Shown piece after piece: positions 45,177 through 53,176 of a stretch of 64,000 nucleotides of DNA. Both the position numbers and the translations under genes were made by a program. The DNA comes from Lacinutrix venerupis. Its GTDB lineage: Bacteria > Bacteroidota > Bacteroidia > Flavobacteriales > Flavobacteriaceae. The stretch covers positions 1 to 64,000 of the forward strand of contig NZ_RCCH01000003.1 in assembly GCF_003663945.1 (NCBI RefSeq), read 5' to 3'. The notes beneath the pieces are model-generated. The model did not search any database, was not told where the DNA came from, and worked only from the letters and a program-made list of their open reading frames with translations. Within the stretch, counting starts at the first letter, position 1, and each line of letters starts with the position of its first letter.

Positions 45177-46640
45177 ATGAAAAATTTAATCAGAGTAGCT
45201 ATACTTTTTATAAGTATACAAATTACAGCACAAGACAACGCATTATTAAACAGAAAATTTTGGAGCCCAACAGTTTCTATTGAAACCGTAAAAAAGGCAA
45301 TTGCAGAAGGTAATAATCCATCGCAATTAAACAATAATAACTTCGATCCATTGGTGTATGCAATATTGCAATCTGCACCAAACGACGTTTTAAAATTTAT
45401 GTTATCTATAGAAGGAAACGATGTGAATAAATTAACACATGACGGACGTACGTATATCTTTTGGGCAGCCTATGCCGGTAACGATACTATAATGCAGTAC
45501 CTTATTAGCAAAGGCGCAAAAACAGATATTTTAGACGACCATGGTTATACTATATTAAATTTCGCAGCAAACGCAGGACAAGCCAATACAGAGGTTTATA
45601 ATATTTGTTTAGAAAATGGAGCCAATTTAAAAAACGATGTTAATCACAATGGAGCTAATGCTTTATTATTAGCAGCAACAAGTAACTTTGAATTGGTAGA
45701 GTATTTTCAAGATAAAGGCTTAGACATTAAGAGTACAGATAAAGATGGTAACGGTATATTTAATTACGTTGCAAAAAACGGAAACATTGAAGTTTTAAAA
45801 AGTTTAGAAGCAAAAGGCTTAAAAGGAAACGACCAAGCATTTATTTTTGCAAGCCAAGGTACACGAGGTAACACAAACGGTATAGAGGTTTACGAGTATT
45901 TAGAAAGTATTGGTTTAAACCCTAATACAAGAACTAGTGATGAGGTTTCACCATTACATAATGTTGCTACAAGAAATAAAGATCTTAAAGTAATAAACTA
46001 CTTTATTGAAAGAGGAAATAATGTAAATACTGCCGATAAAAATGGAAACACACCATTTTTAAATGCAGTGAGAAGTAACTCGGTTGAGGTAATAGAAAGC
46101 CTTTTAAGCCAAGTTAAAAATATTGAACAAGCCAATAAAAAAGGAGAAACAGCTTTAATGCTTGCTGTACAAAACAACAGTGCAGAAGTTGTAGAGTTAT
46201 TATTATCTAAGGACGCTAATATTGAAGTAAAAGACTCAAAAGGAAATAATTTAGCGTATTACTTAATAGAATCTTATAATCCAAGAAACGAGAAAGGTTT
46301 TGAAAATAAATTACAACTATTACAAAAAAGTGGGTTAGAATTTACAAAACCTCAAGATAATGGTAATACATTAATACATTTAGCTTTAGATAAAAACAAC
46401 GTTAAATTTTTAAAGCAAATAGCACAATTTGAAGTTGATGTAAATGCGGTTAATAAAGACGGCTATACAGCACTACATTTAGCAGCAATGAAAGCTACAA
46501 ACGACAAATTATTAAAGCATTTATTAGCGATTGGAGCCAAAAAAGATGCTAAAACAACTTTTGATGAAACAGCTTTTGATTTAGCATCAGAAAACGAAAT
46601 GTTATCTCAAAAAGACATCTCAATAAACTTTTTAAAATAA
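45177..46640 (+). CDS. Secreted ankyrin-repeat protein
   Basis: 487 aa. The signal peptide is MKNLIRVAILFISIQITAQ. About 12 ankyrin repeats cover residues 25-480; clear ones are LTHDGRTYIFWAAYAGNDTIMQYLISKGA, DHGYTILNFAANAG, TSDEVSPLHNVATRNKDLKVINYF, KNGNTPFLNAVRSNSVEVIESLL, KKGETALMLAVQNNSAEVVELLL and KDGYTALHLAAMKA. Periplasmic ankyrin proteins such as Pseudomonas AnkB are linked to protection of haem enzymes. It lies immediately after DUF6607 with no gap and 10 bp before DUF2271, so it is a member of the haem-locus operon. A scaffold or haem-protein chaperone role is inferred. Confidence 0.88.
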   Translation: MKNLIRVAILFISIQITAQDNALLNRKFWSPTVSIETVKKAIAEGNNPSQLNNNNFDPLVYAILQSAPNDVLKFMLSIEGNDVNKLTHDGRTYIFWAAYAGNDTIMQYLISKGAKTDILDDHGYTILNFAANAGQANTEVYNICLENGANLKNDVNHNGANALLLAATSNFELVEYFQDKGLDIKSTDKDGNGIFNYVAKNGNIEVLKSLEAKGLKGNDQAFIFASQGTRGNTNGIEVYEYLESIGLNPNTRTSDEVSPLHNVATRNKDLKVINYFIERGNNVNTADKNGNTPFLNAVRSNSVEVIESLLSQVKNIEQANKKGETALMLAVQNNSAEVVELLLSKDANIEVKDSKGNNLAYYLIESYNPRNEKGFENKLQLLQKSGLEFTKPQDNGNTLIHLALDKNNVKFLKQIAQFEVDVNAVNKDGYTALHLAAMKATNDKLLKHLLAIGAKKDAKTTFDETAFDLASENEMLSQKDISINFLK

Positions 46641-46650
46641 ATATTACAAA

Positions 46651-47136
46651 ATGAAAAATTTTAAACTAATTTTTAGCCTAGCTGTACTTAGTCTGGTTAT
46701 GTTTTCTTTTTCAAAAATTGCGCCTTCAACTAAATACAAGTGCATGGTGCAAATGACTAATTATACTGGTGAAGGCGCATATATTGCAATTTCATTAATT
46801 AATCCAGAAGGTGAGTACGAAAAAACACTTTACGTGCAAGGTGATGATGAAGAATGGTATCATGACATTACACAATGGTGGAAATTTCAAGGTAAAGTAC
46901 GCACAAATATTGATGCTTTAACAGGAGCAACAATTTCTGGTGGCGAGCGTGCTATTAGCGTTATAGAAATAGAAGATTCTAAAATAGATTCTGGTTACAG
47001 TATACGTTTTGAAACAGCAGTAGAGGATCAAGAATATTACACAAAAGACGTTGAGTTTTTACTAACATCAGAGAGTGTAAAAAGCAAAAAGGAAGGCACA
47101 GGATTTATACGTTATATACGTTTAATGCCTAACTAA
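46651..47136 (+). CDS. DUF2271 protein with flavinylation motif
   Basis: 161 aa. The N-terminus (about 1-24) is a signal peptide or anchor, so the protein is periplasmic. The DUF2271 pattern is YIAISLINPEGEYEKTLYV, WYHDITQWWKF and the motif DALTGATISGG. DALTGAT (Asp88 to Thr94) matches the Dxx(S/T)GA(T/S) sequence in which the flavin transferase ApbE attaches FMN to the final Thr/Ser (as in NqrC and RnfG), so Thr94 is the predicted FMN site. DUF2271 proteins have been reported among ApbE-linked flavinylated proteins beside PepSY reductases, exactly the arrangement here: the reductase gene begins 10 bp downstream. No apbE gene lies in the window. Confidence 0.85.
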   Translation: MKNFKLIFSLAVLSLVMFSFSKIAPSTKYKCMVQMTNYTGEGAYIAISLINPEGEYEKTLYVQGDDEEWYHDITQWWKFQGKVRTNIDALTGATISGGERAISVIEIEDSKIDSGYSIRFETAVEDQEYYTKDVEFLLTSESVKSKKEGTGFIRYIRLMPN

Positions 47137-47146
47137 ACACGTATCT

Positions 47147-49339
47147 ATGATCATTTCTATTTGGAGGTATAGTCACTTAGCATTAGCTATAACTTCTTTT
47201 GTATTTGTTTTTTTAGCAACAGTTACAGGAATTGTGTTGGCTTTTCAACCAATTTCAGAACAAATACAACCTTTTAAAATAGATGGTATAGAGCATTTAA
47301 ATGTAGAGCAAACAGTTGCTACATTTAAAAAACAATATCCAGAAATTATTACAATAGAAGTAGATGCAAATCAATTTGTGTCTGCTTCTGTAATAACTAA
47401 AGATGGTAAATCTTTAAACGGTTATTTTAATCCTAAAAACGCTTCTTTTTTAGGCGAAAAGCCCGAAGTTTCAAACCTCTTTAAGTTTACAACCAATTTA
47501 CACCGCTCCTTGTTTTTAAAAGGCGTTGGTCGTTTTTTTGTAGGCTTAGGTTCTTTTTTACTATTCTTAATTGCCGTTACAGGTTCTATTTTAATTATTA
47601 AGCGCCAAAGCGGCATTAAAAAGTTTTTTGCAAAAGTTGTAAATGAAGATTTTGCCCAATATTGGCATGTTATTTTAGGTAGACTATCTTTAATACCAAT
47701 ACTAATAATCACGCTTACAGGTGTGTATTTATCTTTATTAAAGTTTGATGTAATTGAAGAAAAAAAAGAAAAACACACTATAGATTTTCAAACTACAGCC
47801 GAAGTAGAAATCAAGCCTGAAACTTCAGTGTTTAAAACCACTACTTTAGATCATGTTGAGACTTTAGAGTTTCCGTTTTCTACAGATGAAGAAGATTATT
47901 TTACTCTAAAATTAAAAAATAAAGAACTTCTTGTACACCAATATTCTGGTCAAGTTTTAAGCGAAGTAAAAAACCCAATAGTAACTTTTTTATCTAATTG
48001 GAGTTTAGTTTTACACACGGGAAAAGGTAGTATACTGTGGTCTATCATACTATTAATTGCGTGTATAAACATTTTGTTTTTTATCTATTCTGGTTTTAAA
48101 ATGACTATAGATAGACGTAAAAAAACAGTATTCCCAAAAAATAAATTCACTAAGGATAATGCAGATATTGTTATTCTTGTAGGATCTGAAACTGGTAGCA
48201 CTTACCATTTAGCAACAGCCTTTTTTAAAGCTTTGTTAGATAAAGGTAATCGTGTTTTTATTTCAGATTTAAACAGTTATACCAGTTATAAAAGTGCTTC
48301 GCAATTAATTGTATTAACATCAACTTATGGTGAAGGTGAAGCACCAATAAATGCTAAAAAGTTTTTAACGTTATTAAACACTGTAAAACAAGAGCGCTTA
48401 ATACATTATGCCGTTGTAGGATTTGGGTCTCTACAATACCCAGAATATTGTAAATACGCACAATTAGTAGATGCTAATTTACAAGTGCATAAGCAGTTTC
48501 AGCCCAATATGGAGTTGTTTAAAATTCATAACCAATCTGAAACCGAATTTAAAAATTGGGCTACAAAATGGAATAATATTGTTGCATCTGGTTTAGATAT
48601 AGCAAACTTAAAAGTATCTAATAAACCAAGAAAAGAGCAGTTATTTACGGTTGTAAATAAAACAGAAACTAATATAGATAACACTTTTTTAATTACTTTA
48701 AAACCTAATAAAAAACTTAAGTTTAAGTCTGGAGATTTACTATCTGTAATTCCTAAAAAGGATAAAATAGAGCGTTTATATTCTATTGGAAAAATAGATG
48801 GTAATATTGTTATAAGTGTAAAAAAACATGAGTTTGGTGTATGCTCAAATTATTTTTATAATTTAAAAAAGAATGCACAAATAAAAGCTGTAATTAACAA
48901 GAACTCAAATTTTAATGTGCCTAAAAAAGCACAAAGTTTTATTTTTATTTCAAACGGTACAGGAATTGGCCCTTTTTTAGGTATGATACAGCAGTATAAA
49001 CCTATTACAAAGCATCTTTTTTGGGGAGGCAGAACACAACAGTCGTTAAAACTTTATAAAAACACTATAGATAGTAGTTTAAAAAATAACACATTAACTA
49101 GTTTTAATGTGGCTTTATCTCAAGAAACTAGTGATAAAGTTTATGTGCAAGATATTCTTGAAAAACAATATACAATTATTGCAGATGTTTTAAATACAAA
49201 AGGTGTAATAATGATTTGTGGTTCTATTGCTATGCAAAACCAAGTGTTAGAAGTATTAAATAAAATTACAACTGAAAAATTACAGCAACCATTAAGTGTT
49301 TTCGAGCAGAACAAACAAATATTAACCGACTGTTATTAA
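47147..49339 (+). CDS. PepSY-TM / flavodoxin / FAD-NAD(P)H reductase fusion
   Basis: 730 aa. The N-terminal PepSY-associated transmembrane part has helices near 9-31, 127-150, 175-197 and 292-315, with the WRYSHLALAI motif at the start and periplasmic segments between. A cytosolic flavodoxin domain begins at GSETGST (346-352). The FAD-binding domain has RLYSI (543-547) and a NAD(P)-binding part with GTGIGPF (604-610) and FWGGR, as in sulfite reductase alpha and cytochrome P450 reductases. The protein can pass electrons from cytosolic NAD(P)H through FAD and FMN, then across the membrane through PepSY helix haem or His residues. The adjacent flavinylated DUF2271 protein is the probable periplasmic acceptor. 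The final target (haem iron or ferric iron) is inferred. Confidence 0.88.
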   Translation: MIISIWRYSHLALAITSFVFVFLATVTGIVLAFQPISEQIQPFKIDGIEHLNVEQTVATFKKQYPEIITIEVDANQFVSASVITKDGKSLNGYFNPKNASFLGEKPEVSNLFKFTTNLHRSLFLKGVGRFFVGLGSFLLFLIAVTGSILIIKRQSGIKKFFAKVVNEDFAQYWHVILGRLSLIPILIITLTGVYLSLLKFDVIEEKKEKHTIDFQTTAEVEIKPETSVFKTTTLDHVETLEFPFSTDEEDYFTLKLKNKELLVHQYSGQVLSEVKNPIVTFLSNWSLVLHTGKGSILWSIILLIACINILFFIYSGFKMTIDRRKKTVFPKNKFTKDNADIVILVGSETGSTYHLATAFFKALLDKGNRVFISDLNSYTSYKSASQLIVLTSTYGEGEAPINAKKFLTLLNTVKQERLIHYAVVGFGSLQYPEYCKYAQLVDANLQVHKQFQPNMELFKIHNQSETEFKNWATKWNNIVASGLDIANLKVSNKPRKEQLFTVVNKTETNIDNTFLITLKPNKKLKFKSGDLLSVIPKKDKIERLYSIGKIDGNIVISVKKHEFGVCSNYFYNLKKNAQIKAVINKNSNFNVPKKAQSFIFISNGTGIGPFLGMIQQYKPITKHLFWGGRTQQSLKLYKNTIDSSLKNNTLTSFNVALSQETSDKVYVQDILEKQYTIIADVLNTKGVIMICGSIAMQNQVLEVLNKITTEKLQQPLSVFEQNKQILTDCY

Positions 49340-49355
49340 TCTATAAAACAATATT

Positions 49356-49712
49356 ATGTGTAAAGGAATACAAGCGATTAATAAAACATCTAAAGGCGAA
49401 TTAAATTTTTGTGGAAACTGCCAGCGGTTTCATTTAGAATTTAATAATATTTATTTTGAGTTTACGCCTGTAGAGTATAAGCAGTTTAGAAAATATGTAC
49501 TTTTAATTGAATCAGAATTTTGGGAAAGAAAGTACTCTAACATTAATGTTAGACGTAGAATTCCAATTCCAACCTTACAAGAAAATTTAGTTTTAATGTT
49601 TAATAGGCAGGAAGTAGCAGAGCTTAAAGCATTAATTACTAATAAAAAGGAAGCTGTTTTTAATACAATTTTAAATGTAGATGATATAGATTATACGTTT
49701 ATTATTAATTAA
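49356..49712 (+). CDS. DUF6686 family small protein
   Basis: 118 aa, soluble. It has Cys residues near the start (MCKGIQ) and a CGNCQRFHLEFNNIYFEF core, then EFWERKYSNINVRRRIPIPTLQENLVLMFNRQEV. I assign it to DUF6686, function unknown. A Cys pair CxxC could bind metal or be redox active. The gene follows the PepSY reductase by 16 bp and is the last gene of the haem-locus arm. Its Cys-bearing start hints at a metal-binding role in iron handling (inference). Confidence 0.72.
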   Translation: MCKGIQAINKTSKGELNFCGNCQRFHLEFNNIYFEFTPVEYKQFRKYVLLIESEFWERKYSNINVRRRIPIPTLQENLVLMFNRQEVAELKALITNKKEAVFNTILNVDDIDYTFIIN

Positions 49713-49774
49713 AGATAAGAGACTTTTTTATTGTTTAAATTTGCACAAAATTAAGTTTTAAGAGATTTAAATAA

Positions 49775-50170
49775 ATGAAAAAAGACATTACTATACCTGA
49801 GGTAAAAGATATACATGTTGCTGTTGTCCAGGAAGAACATATAGAATATAAAACGTTAGACTGGAATGCTTATATTATAAATAATAGCGATCAAGATTTA
49901 GATACAGTAATTATAGTGTCTCAAGGTTATAACGATACTAAAATGACGCCACCAATGCGCCATACTATAGCTAAGCTACCAGCAAGAAGTTATGCTAAAA
50001 TAGAATACTTACAAACTAAAGTATTGGCCTTAAATAATACTTTTAAAATTACTTTTTTTGAAGGCAATACAATGTACGACAAAACATATTTGTTTAGAAA
50101 AAATACAATTAACGATAAGGCTTTACAAAGCGTACCATTAATGCAATTAAAAGGTATTTTGGTTAAGTAA
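49775..50170 (+). CDS. Conserved hypothetical protein (Flavobacteriia)
   Basis: 131 aa, cytosolic, no signal peptide. An N-terminal KDITIPEVKDIHVAVVQEEH is followed by a beta-rich core (WNAYIINNSDQDLDTVIIVSQGYNDTKMTPPMRHTIAKLPARSYAKIEYLQTKVLALNNTFKITFFE). I know no domain for it. It starts 62 bp after the DUF6686 gene and is preceded by AT-rich sequence. It ends near a structured intergenic element. Its conservation and lack of motifs give no functional hint. Confidence 0.7.
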   Translation: MKKDITIPEVKDIHVAVVQEEHIEYKTLDWNAYIINNSDQDLDTVIIVSQGYNDTKMTPPMRHTIAKLPARSYAKIEYLQTKVLALNNTFKITFFEGNTMYDKTYLFRKNTINDKALQSVPLMQLKGILVK

Positions 50171-50190
50171 TTAATCTCATTTGGTTGTGT

Positions 50191-50270
50191 TAGCGATTGC
50201 AGTAGAAATCCTTTTTATGAGGCACGATTAAAAAGATTGTAACGTAAAGCGCGACCTTTAGGTAACGCCC
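50191..50270. repeat. Structured intergenic element (candidate dispersed repeat or small RNA)
   Basis: An ~80-bp G/C-richer island in AT-rich surroundings: TAGCGATTGCAG..., an inverted repeat CTTTTTA (50211-50217)/TAAAAAG (50229-50235) around GAGGCACGA, then AAAGCGCGACC TTTA GGTAACGCCC with its own ACC/GGT palindrome. It looks like a motif I recall from other flavobacterial intergenic regions, but I cannot check copy number here. Confidence 0.5.
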
Positions 50271-50287
50271 AAAAAAATATATAAATT

Positions 50288-50319
50288 AAAAAATCCCTTT
50301 AACTAAAGGGATTTTTTTT
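50288..50319. terminator. Bidirectional terminator, gpsA / 49775 gene
   Basis: Inverted repeat AAATCCCTTTA/TAAAGGGATTT followed by eight T on the plus strand and preceded by an A-run that becomes a U-run on the minus strand. It lies at the end of gpsA (stop at 50318-50320) and 118 bp after the rightward gene, so it serves both convergent units. Confidence 0.85.
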
Positions 50320-51319
50320 AATCTAATTTATCGGTTAATTTTTTAAATACTTTTTTAGCATCTTTACCTTCGTAAAGTACAGCATGAACGGCATTTATTA
50401 TGGGTAACCTTGTTTTCTTTTTGTTTTTTTCGTTTAGTAAATAGGCGCTTTTTGTGGCATAATAACCTTCGGCAACCATTTTCATTTCCATTTGTGCAGA
50501 TTTTACGGTGTAACCTTTACCAATCATGTTTCCAAACATGCGGTTTCTAGAAAATACAGAGTAACCTGTTACAAGTAAATCTCCTAAATATGCCGAGTTG
50601 TTAATGTTACGTTTCATTTTATGCATTTTTTTAATAAAACGCTTCATTTCGCGTATGGCATTACTCATTAAAACACTCTGGAAATTATCGCCATAACCTA
50701 AACCATGTGCAATTCCTGCTGCTACTGCATATACGTTTTTAAGCATTACGGCATATTCTGTACCTATAACATCATCACTGGTTTTTGTTTTTATATAGTC
50801 GCTAGATAAGGCATCTGCAATAGATTGTGCCTTTTCGGCATCTGCACAAGAAATAGTTAGATAAGAGAGTCTTTCTAGCGCAACTTCTTCGGCGTGACAA
50901 GGTCCAGCAATAACACCAATGTTTTCAAAAGGCACATTATAATTTTTATGAAAATGTTCTCCTAATAGCAAACCTGTTTCTGGAATAATACCTTTTACAG
51001 CACTCACTACAATTTTATTTGTAAGTTCTAAATGAAGTTTTTTTAATTCATCTGCAATAAAAGCAGATGGTATTACAAATATTAAAACATCTGCATAAGC
51101 AACCATTTCGTTAATATCGTTACTTAATTTAAGTTGTTCTAAATGAAATTCTACCGAACTTAAATATGTTGGGTTATGCTGCTCTTTTAGTAAATGCTCC
51201 TTTGTGTAAACGCTGCGCATATACCATCCTATTTCTTGTTTGTTTTCGGATAACATTTTAACTATTGCCGTAGCCCAGCTTCCAGATCCAAAAACAGCGT
51301 ATTTTAATTCTTTACTCAT
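50318..51319 (-). CDS. gpsA: NAD(P)H-dependent glycerol-3-phosphate dehydrogenase
   Basis: 333 aa, cytosolic. The nucleotide motif GSGSWATAIV starts at residue 11. KGIIPETGLLLGEHF, IAGPCHAEEVA and AVMLKNVYAVAAGIAHGLGYGDN carry the conserved catalytic Lys and G3P-binding residues, followed by LGDLLVTGYSVFSRNRMFG. The enzyme reduces dihydroxyacetone phosphate to sn-glycerol-3-phosphate for phospholipid synthesis. Single-gene unit with a short inverted repeat (51338) in its leader and a bidirectional terminator at its end. Length is normal. Confidence 0.95.
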   Translation of the reverse strand: MSKELKYAVFGSGSWATAIVKMLSENKQEIGWYMRSVYTKEHLLKEQHNPTYLSSVEFHLEQLKLSNDINEMVAYADVLIFVIPSAFIADELKKLHLELTNKIVVSAVKGIIPETGLLLGEHFHKNYNVPFENIGVIAGPCHAEEVALERLSYLTISCADAEKAQSIADALSSDYIKTKTSDDVIGTEYAVMLKNVYAVAAGIAHGLGYGDNFQSVLMSNAIREMKRFIKKMHKMKRNINNSAYLGDLLVTGYSVFSRNRMFGNMIGKGYTVKSAQMEMKMVAEGYYATKSAYLLNEKNKKKTRLPIINAVHAVLYEGKDAKKVFKKLTDKLD

Positions 51320-51337
51320 TGAAAATAGTTTCTTTTA

Positions 51338-51360
51338 ATTTCCTGATAAGGCGGAAATCT
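51338..51360. repeat. Short inverted repeat, ATTTCC/GGAAAT type
   Basis: Arms ATTTCC (51338-51343) and GGAAAT (51353-51358) around TGATAAGGC, 19 bases upstream of the gpsA start. Same class as the elements at 8444 and 9467. Confidence 0.45.
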
Positions 51361-51485
51361 CACTTCTTTAATAATTCAAAATTACGCATTTATAAATTGT
51401 TTTTAAGATACTGAAAATCATTAACATAATTTTTTGGCATGCCTTTTGAAATTAGATTTATATCAATCTTTAAAACGAAACGATT

Positions 51486-52442
51486 ATGAAGACATTAAAA
51501 TTACTTTCAGTTTTTGCTTTAATGGCAACATTATTTACTTCTTGTTATACAGAAGTTTTGGTAGAAGACGATTATATTAATAATACAGCACCAGGAATAT
51601 CTGTAAATCAGTTATTAAATTCTTATGAGTTGTGGTATGTAGATATTAATGAAACTATTGGTTATGGAGAATCACCGTTTTTGCAAATTGCTTTTACAGT
51701 ATCTTTTAGAAATGGAGTATTATATGCTAATAATAATTTAGTTGGTATAGGAAACCAAGGAAATGGTTTCGGAATTCCAATAGGTTATTACGATGCTTAT
51801 AACATGATTTTAGATATTGATCATGATATTGATGGATATGATAGTTTTGATGTTTACCAAATAGATAGTAACACAATAGAATTGTATAATCCATTTAACG
51901 ATACATCATATTTTTTAAACGGTTACCAACGTTCTAATTTTGATTACGACTATGTTTTTTATGATAACATCCATTATTTTGTTCAAGAATATGAAGCTTG
52001 GGAAAAAACATATACTAGTAACTACGGTGCATTAAACGAGTTTGATAACGAAAACTGGTTACAATTTTTATCTGGCGGAAACGATTCTACTTTTAGAAGT
52101 TCTCAAGATCCATCAGGTATAAATCCAAATAATATTTATTGGGATTTTACAGGAGATTATGGAGTACAAAATATAAGCGGTAATTTTTATTTAAAAAACT
52201 TAACTCTAGATTACGATTACTTTGATAATGAATATTTTGAATTAAGCGTAATAAACGATCAAAGAATTGAACTGTTACATGTCGATTCTGGAACCGTGTA
52301 TGAGTTTACTGGCCGTGGTTATATTGAATATTTAAAAGAAGGTAATACTGTCGATAAATCTAAAACATCAGGGCAGAAAAAGCGTGTTCAAAGAAGCGCA
52401 AAGAAAGACAATGTAAGAGAGAATACACGAGAAGACGTATAA
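51486..52442 (+). CDS. Hypothetical lipoprotein with basic C-terminal tail
   Basis: 318 aa. Lipoprotein signal MKTLKLLSVFALMATLFTSC; lipid Cys at residue 20. The mature part is rich in Tyr, Asp and Asn with beta-like repeats (FDYDYVFYDNIHYFVQEYEAWEKTYTSNYGAL, YYDAYNMILDIDHDIDGYDSFDVYQID) and no named domain. The last ~35 residues switch to a Lys/Arg-rich tail. It is likely an outer-membrane or periplasmic lipoprotein conserved in Flavobacteriia. The gene is alone between gpsA and the BON-LysM gene, with a terminator at 52457. Confidence 0.72.
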   Translation: MKTLKLLSVFALMATLFTSCYTEVLVEDDYINNTAPGISVNQLLNSYELWYVDINETIGYGESPFLQIAFTVSFRNGVLYANNNLVGIGNQGNGFGIPIGYYDAYNMILDIDHDIDGYDSFDVYQIDSNTIELYNPFNDTSYFLNGYQRSNFDYDYVFYDNIHYFVQEYEAWEKTYTSNYGALNEFDNENWLQFLSGGNDSTFRSSQDPSGINPNNIYWDFTGDYGVQNISGNFYLKNLTLDYDYFDNEYFELSVINDQRIELLHVDSGTVYEFTGRGYIEYLKEGNTVDKSKTSGQKKRVQRSAKKDNVRENTREDV

Positions 52443-52456
52443 ATAACACCAATATT

Positions 52457-52494
52457 AAAACTGCTTTAAAAAATAATGTTTAGAGCAGTTTTTT
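52457..52494 (+). terminator. Terminator after the 51486 lipoprotein gene
   Basis: 9-bp stem AAAACTGCT/AGCAGTTTT (52457-52465 and 52484-52492) with an inner TTTAAA/TTTAGA extension, then T-run. 15 bp after the stop. Confidence 0.8.
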
Positions 52495-52603
52495 ATGTTA
52501 TTCATCGAAATTTAAGAGAATAATAAGAGTGATAAGTTGCAATTGAAGTAGTTTTTCTCCAACTTTACAAGACTTAAAATTATTAACTAAATAAAATACA
52601 ATT

Positions 52604-53089
52604 ATGGGATTATTTTCATTTATTAAAAATGCAGGTGCTAAAGTATTTGGCATCGGAAAAACAGATAAAGAAGAAGCTGCAGAAGCTGCTGCCGCAGAAC
52701 TTAAAGAAGAAGCTGCTGCTGCAAGAAAACTAGAAGAAACAATTAGAGACTTAGATTTAAAAGTTGAAGGTTTAAGTGTGCATATAGATGATGATGCAGC
52801 TACAATTTCTGGTCAAGCATACGATCAAGCTACTCGTGAAAAAGCAATTTTAGTAGTAGGAAACAGTAACGGTATTGCAACTGTAGACGACCAAATGACG
52901 GTTGAACATAAAGAACCAGAAGCTCAATTTCATACTGTAGTAAGCGGAGATACTTTAGGTAAAATTGCTAAAAAATTCTATGGTAATGCCATGAAATATC
53001 CAGAAATTTTTGAAGCTAATAAGCCTATGCTTGAGCATCCAGATAAAATTTACCCAGGACAAGTTTTACGTATCCCTGAATTAGATTAA
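52604..53089 (+). CDS. kbp: Kbp-like BON-LysM protein
   Basis: 161 aa, no signal peptide. The N-terminus MGLFSFIKNAGAKVFGIG resembles E. coli Kbp/YgaU (MGLFxFxKxAGxK). An Ala/Glu-rich helix follows (20-45), then a BON domain (about 42-103: DLKVEGLSVHIDDDAATISGQAYDQATREKAI) and a LysM domain (109-158: FHTVVSGDTLGKIAKKFYGNAMKYPEIFEANKPML). E. coli Kbp is a cytoplasmic potassium-binding protein; the LysM domain otherwise binds peptidoglycan. The Ala/Glu helix makes it slightly longer than the 149-aa E. coli protein. Flanked by terminators, it is a single-gene unit. Confidence 0.88.
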   Translation: MGLFSFIKNAGAKVFGIGKTDKEEAAEAAAAELKEEAAAARKLEETIRDLDLKVEGLSVHIDDDAATISGQAYDQATREKAILVVGNSNGIATVDDQMTVEHKEPEAQFHTVVSGDTLGKIAKKFYGNAMKYPEIFEANKPMLEHPDKIYPGQVLRIPELD

Positions 53090-53130
53090 AATATTTTTTT
53101 CGTCTTTAAATAAGCCGATTATATTATAGA

Positions 53131-53163
53131 AAAACCAGAATGTTTAATACATTCTGGTTTTTT
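53131..53163. terminator. Convergent terminator between kbp and yraN
   Basis: 12-bp stem (AAAACCAGAATG at 53131-53142 with CATTCTGGTTTT at 53150-53161), 7-nt loop. A/T ends give U-runs on both strands. Confidence 0.88.
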
Positions 53164-53176
53164 GCTTTAAAAAACA

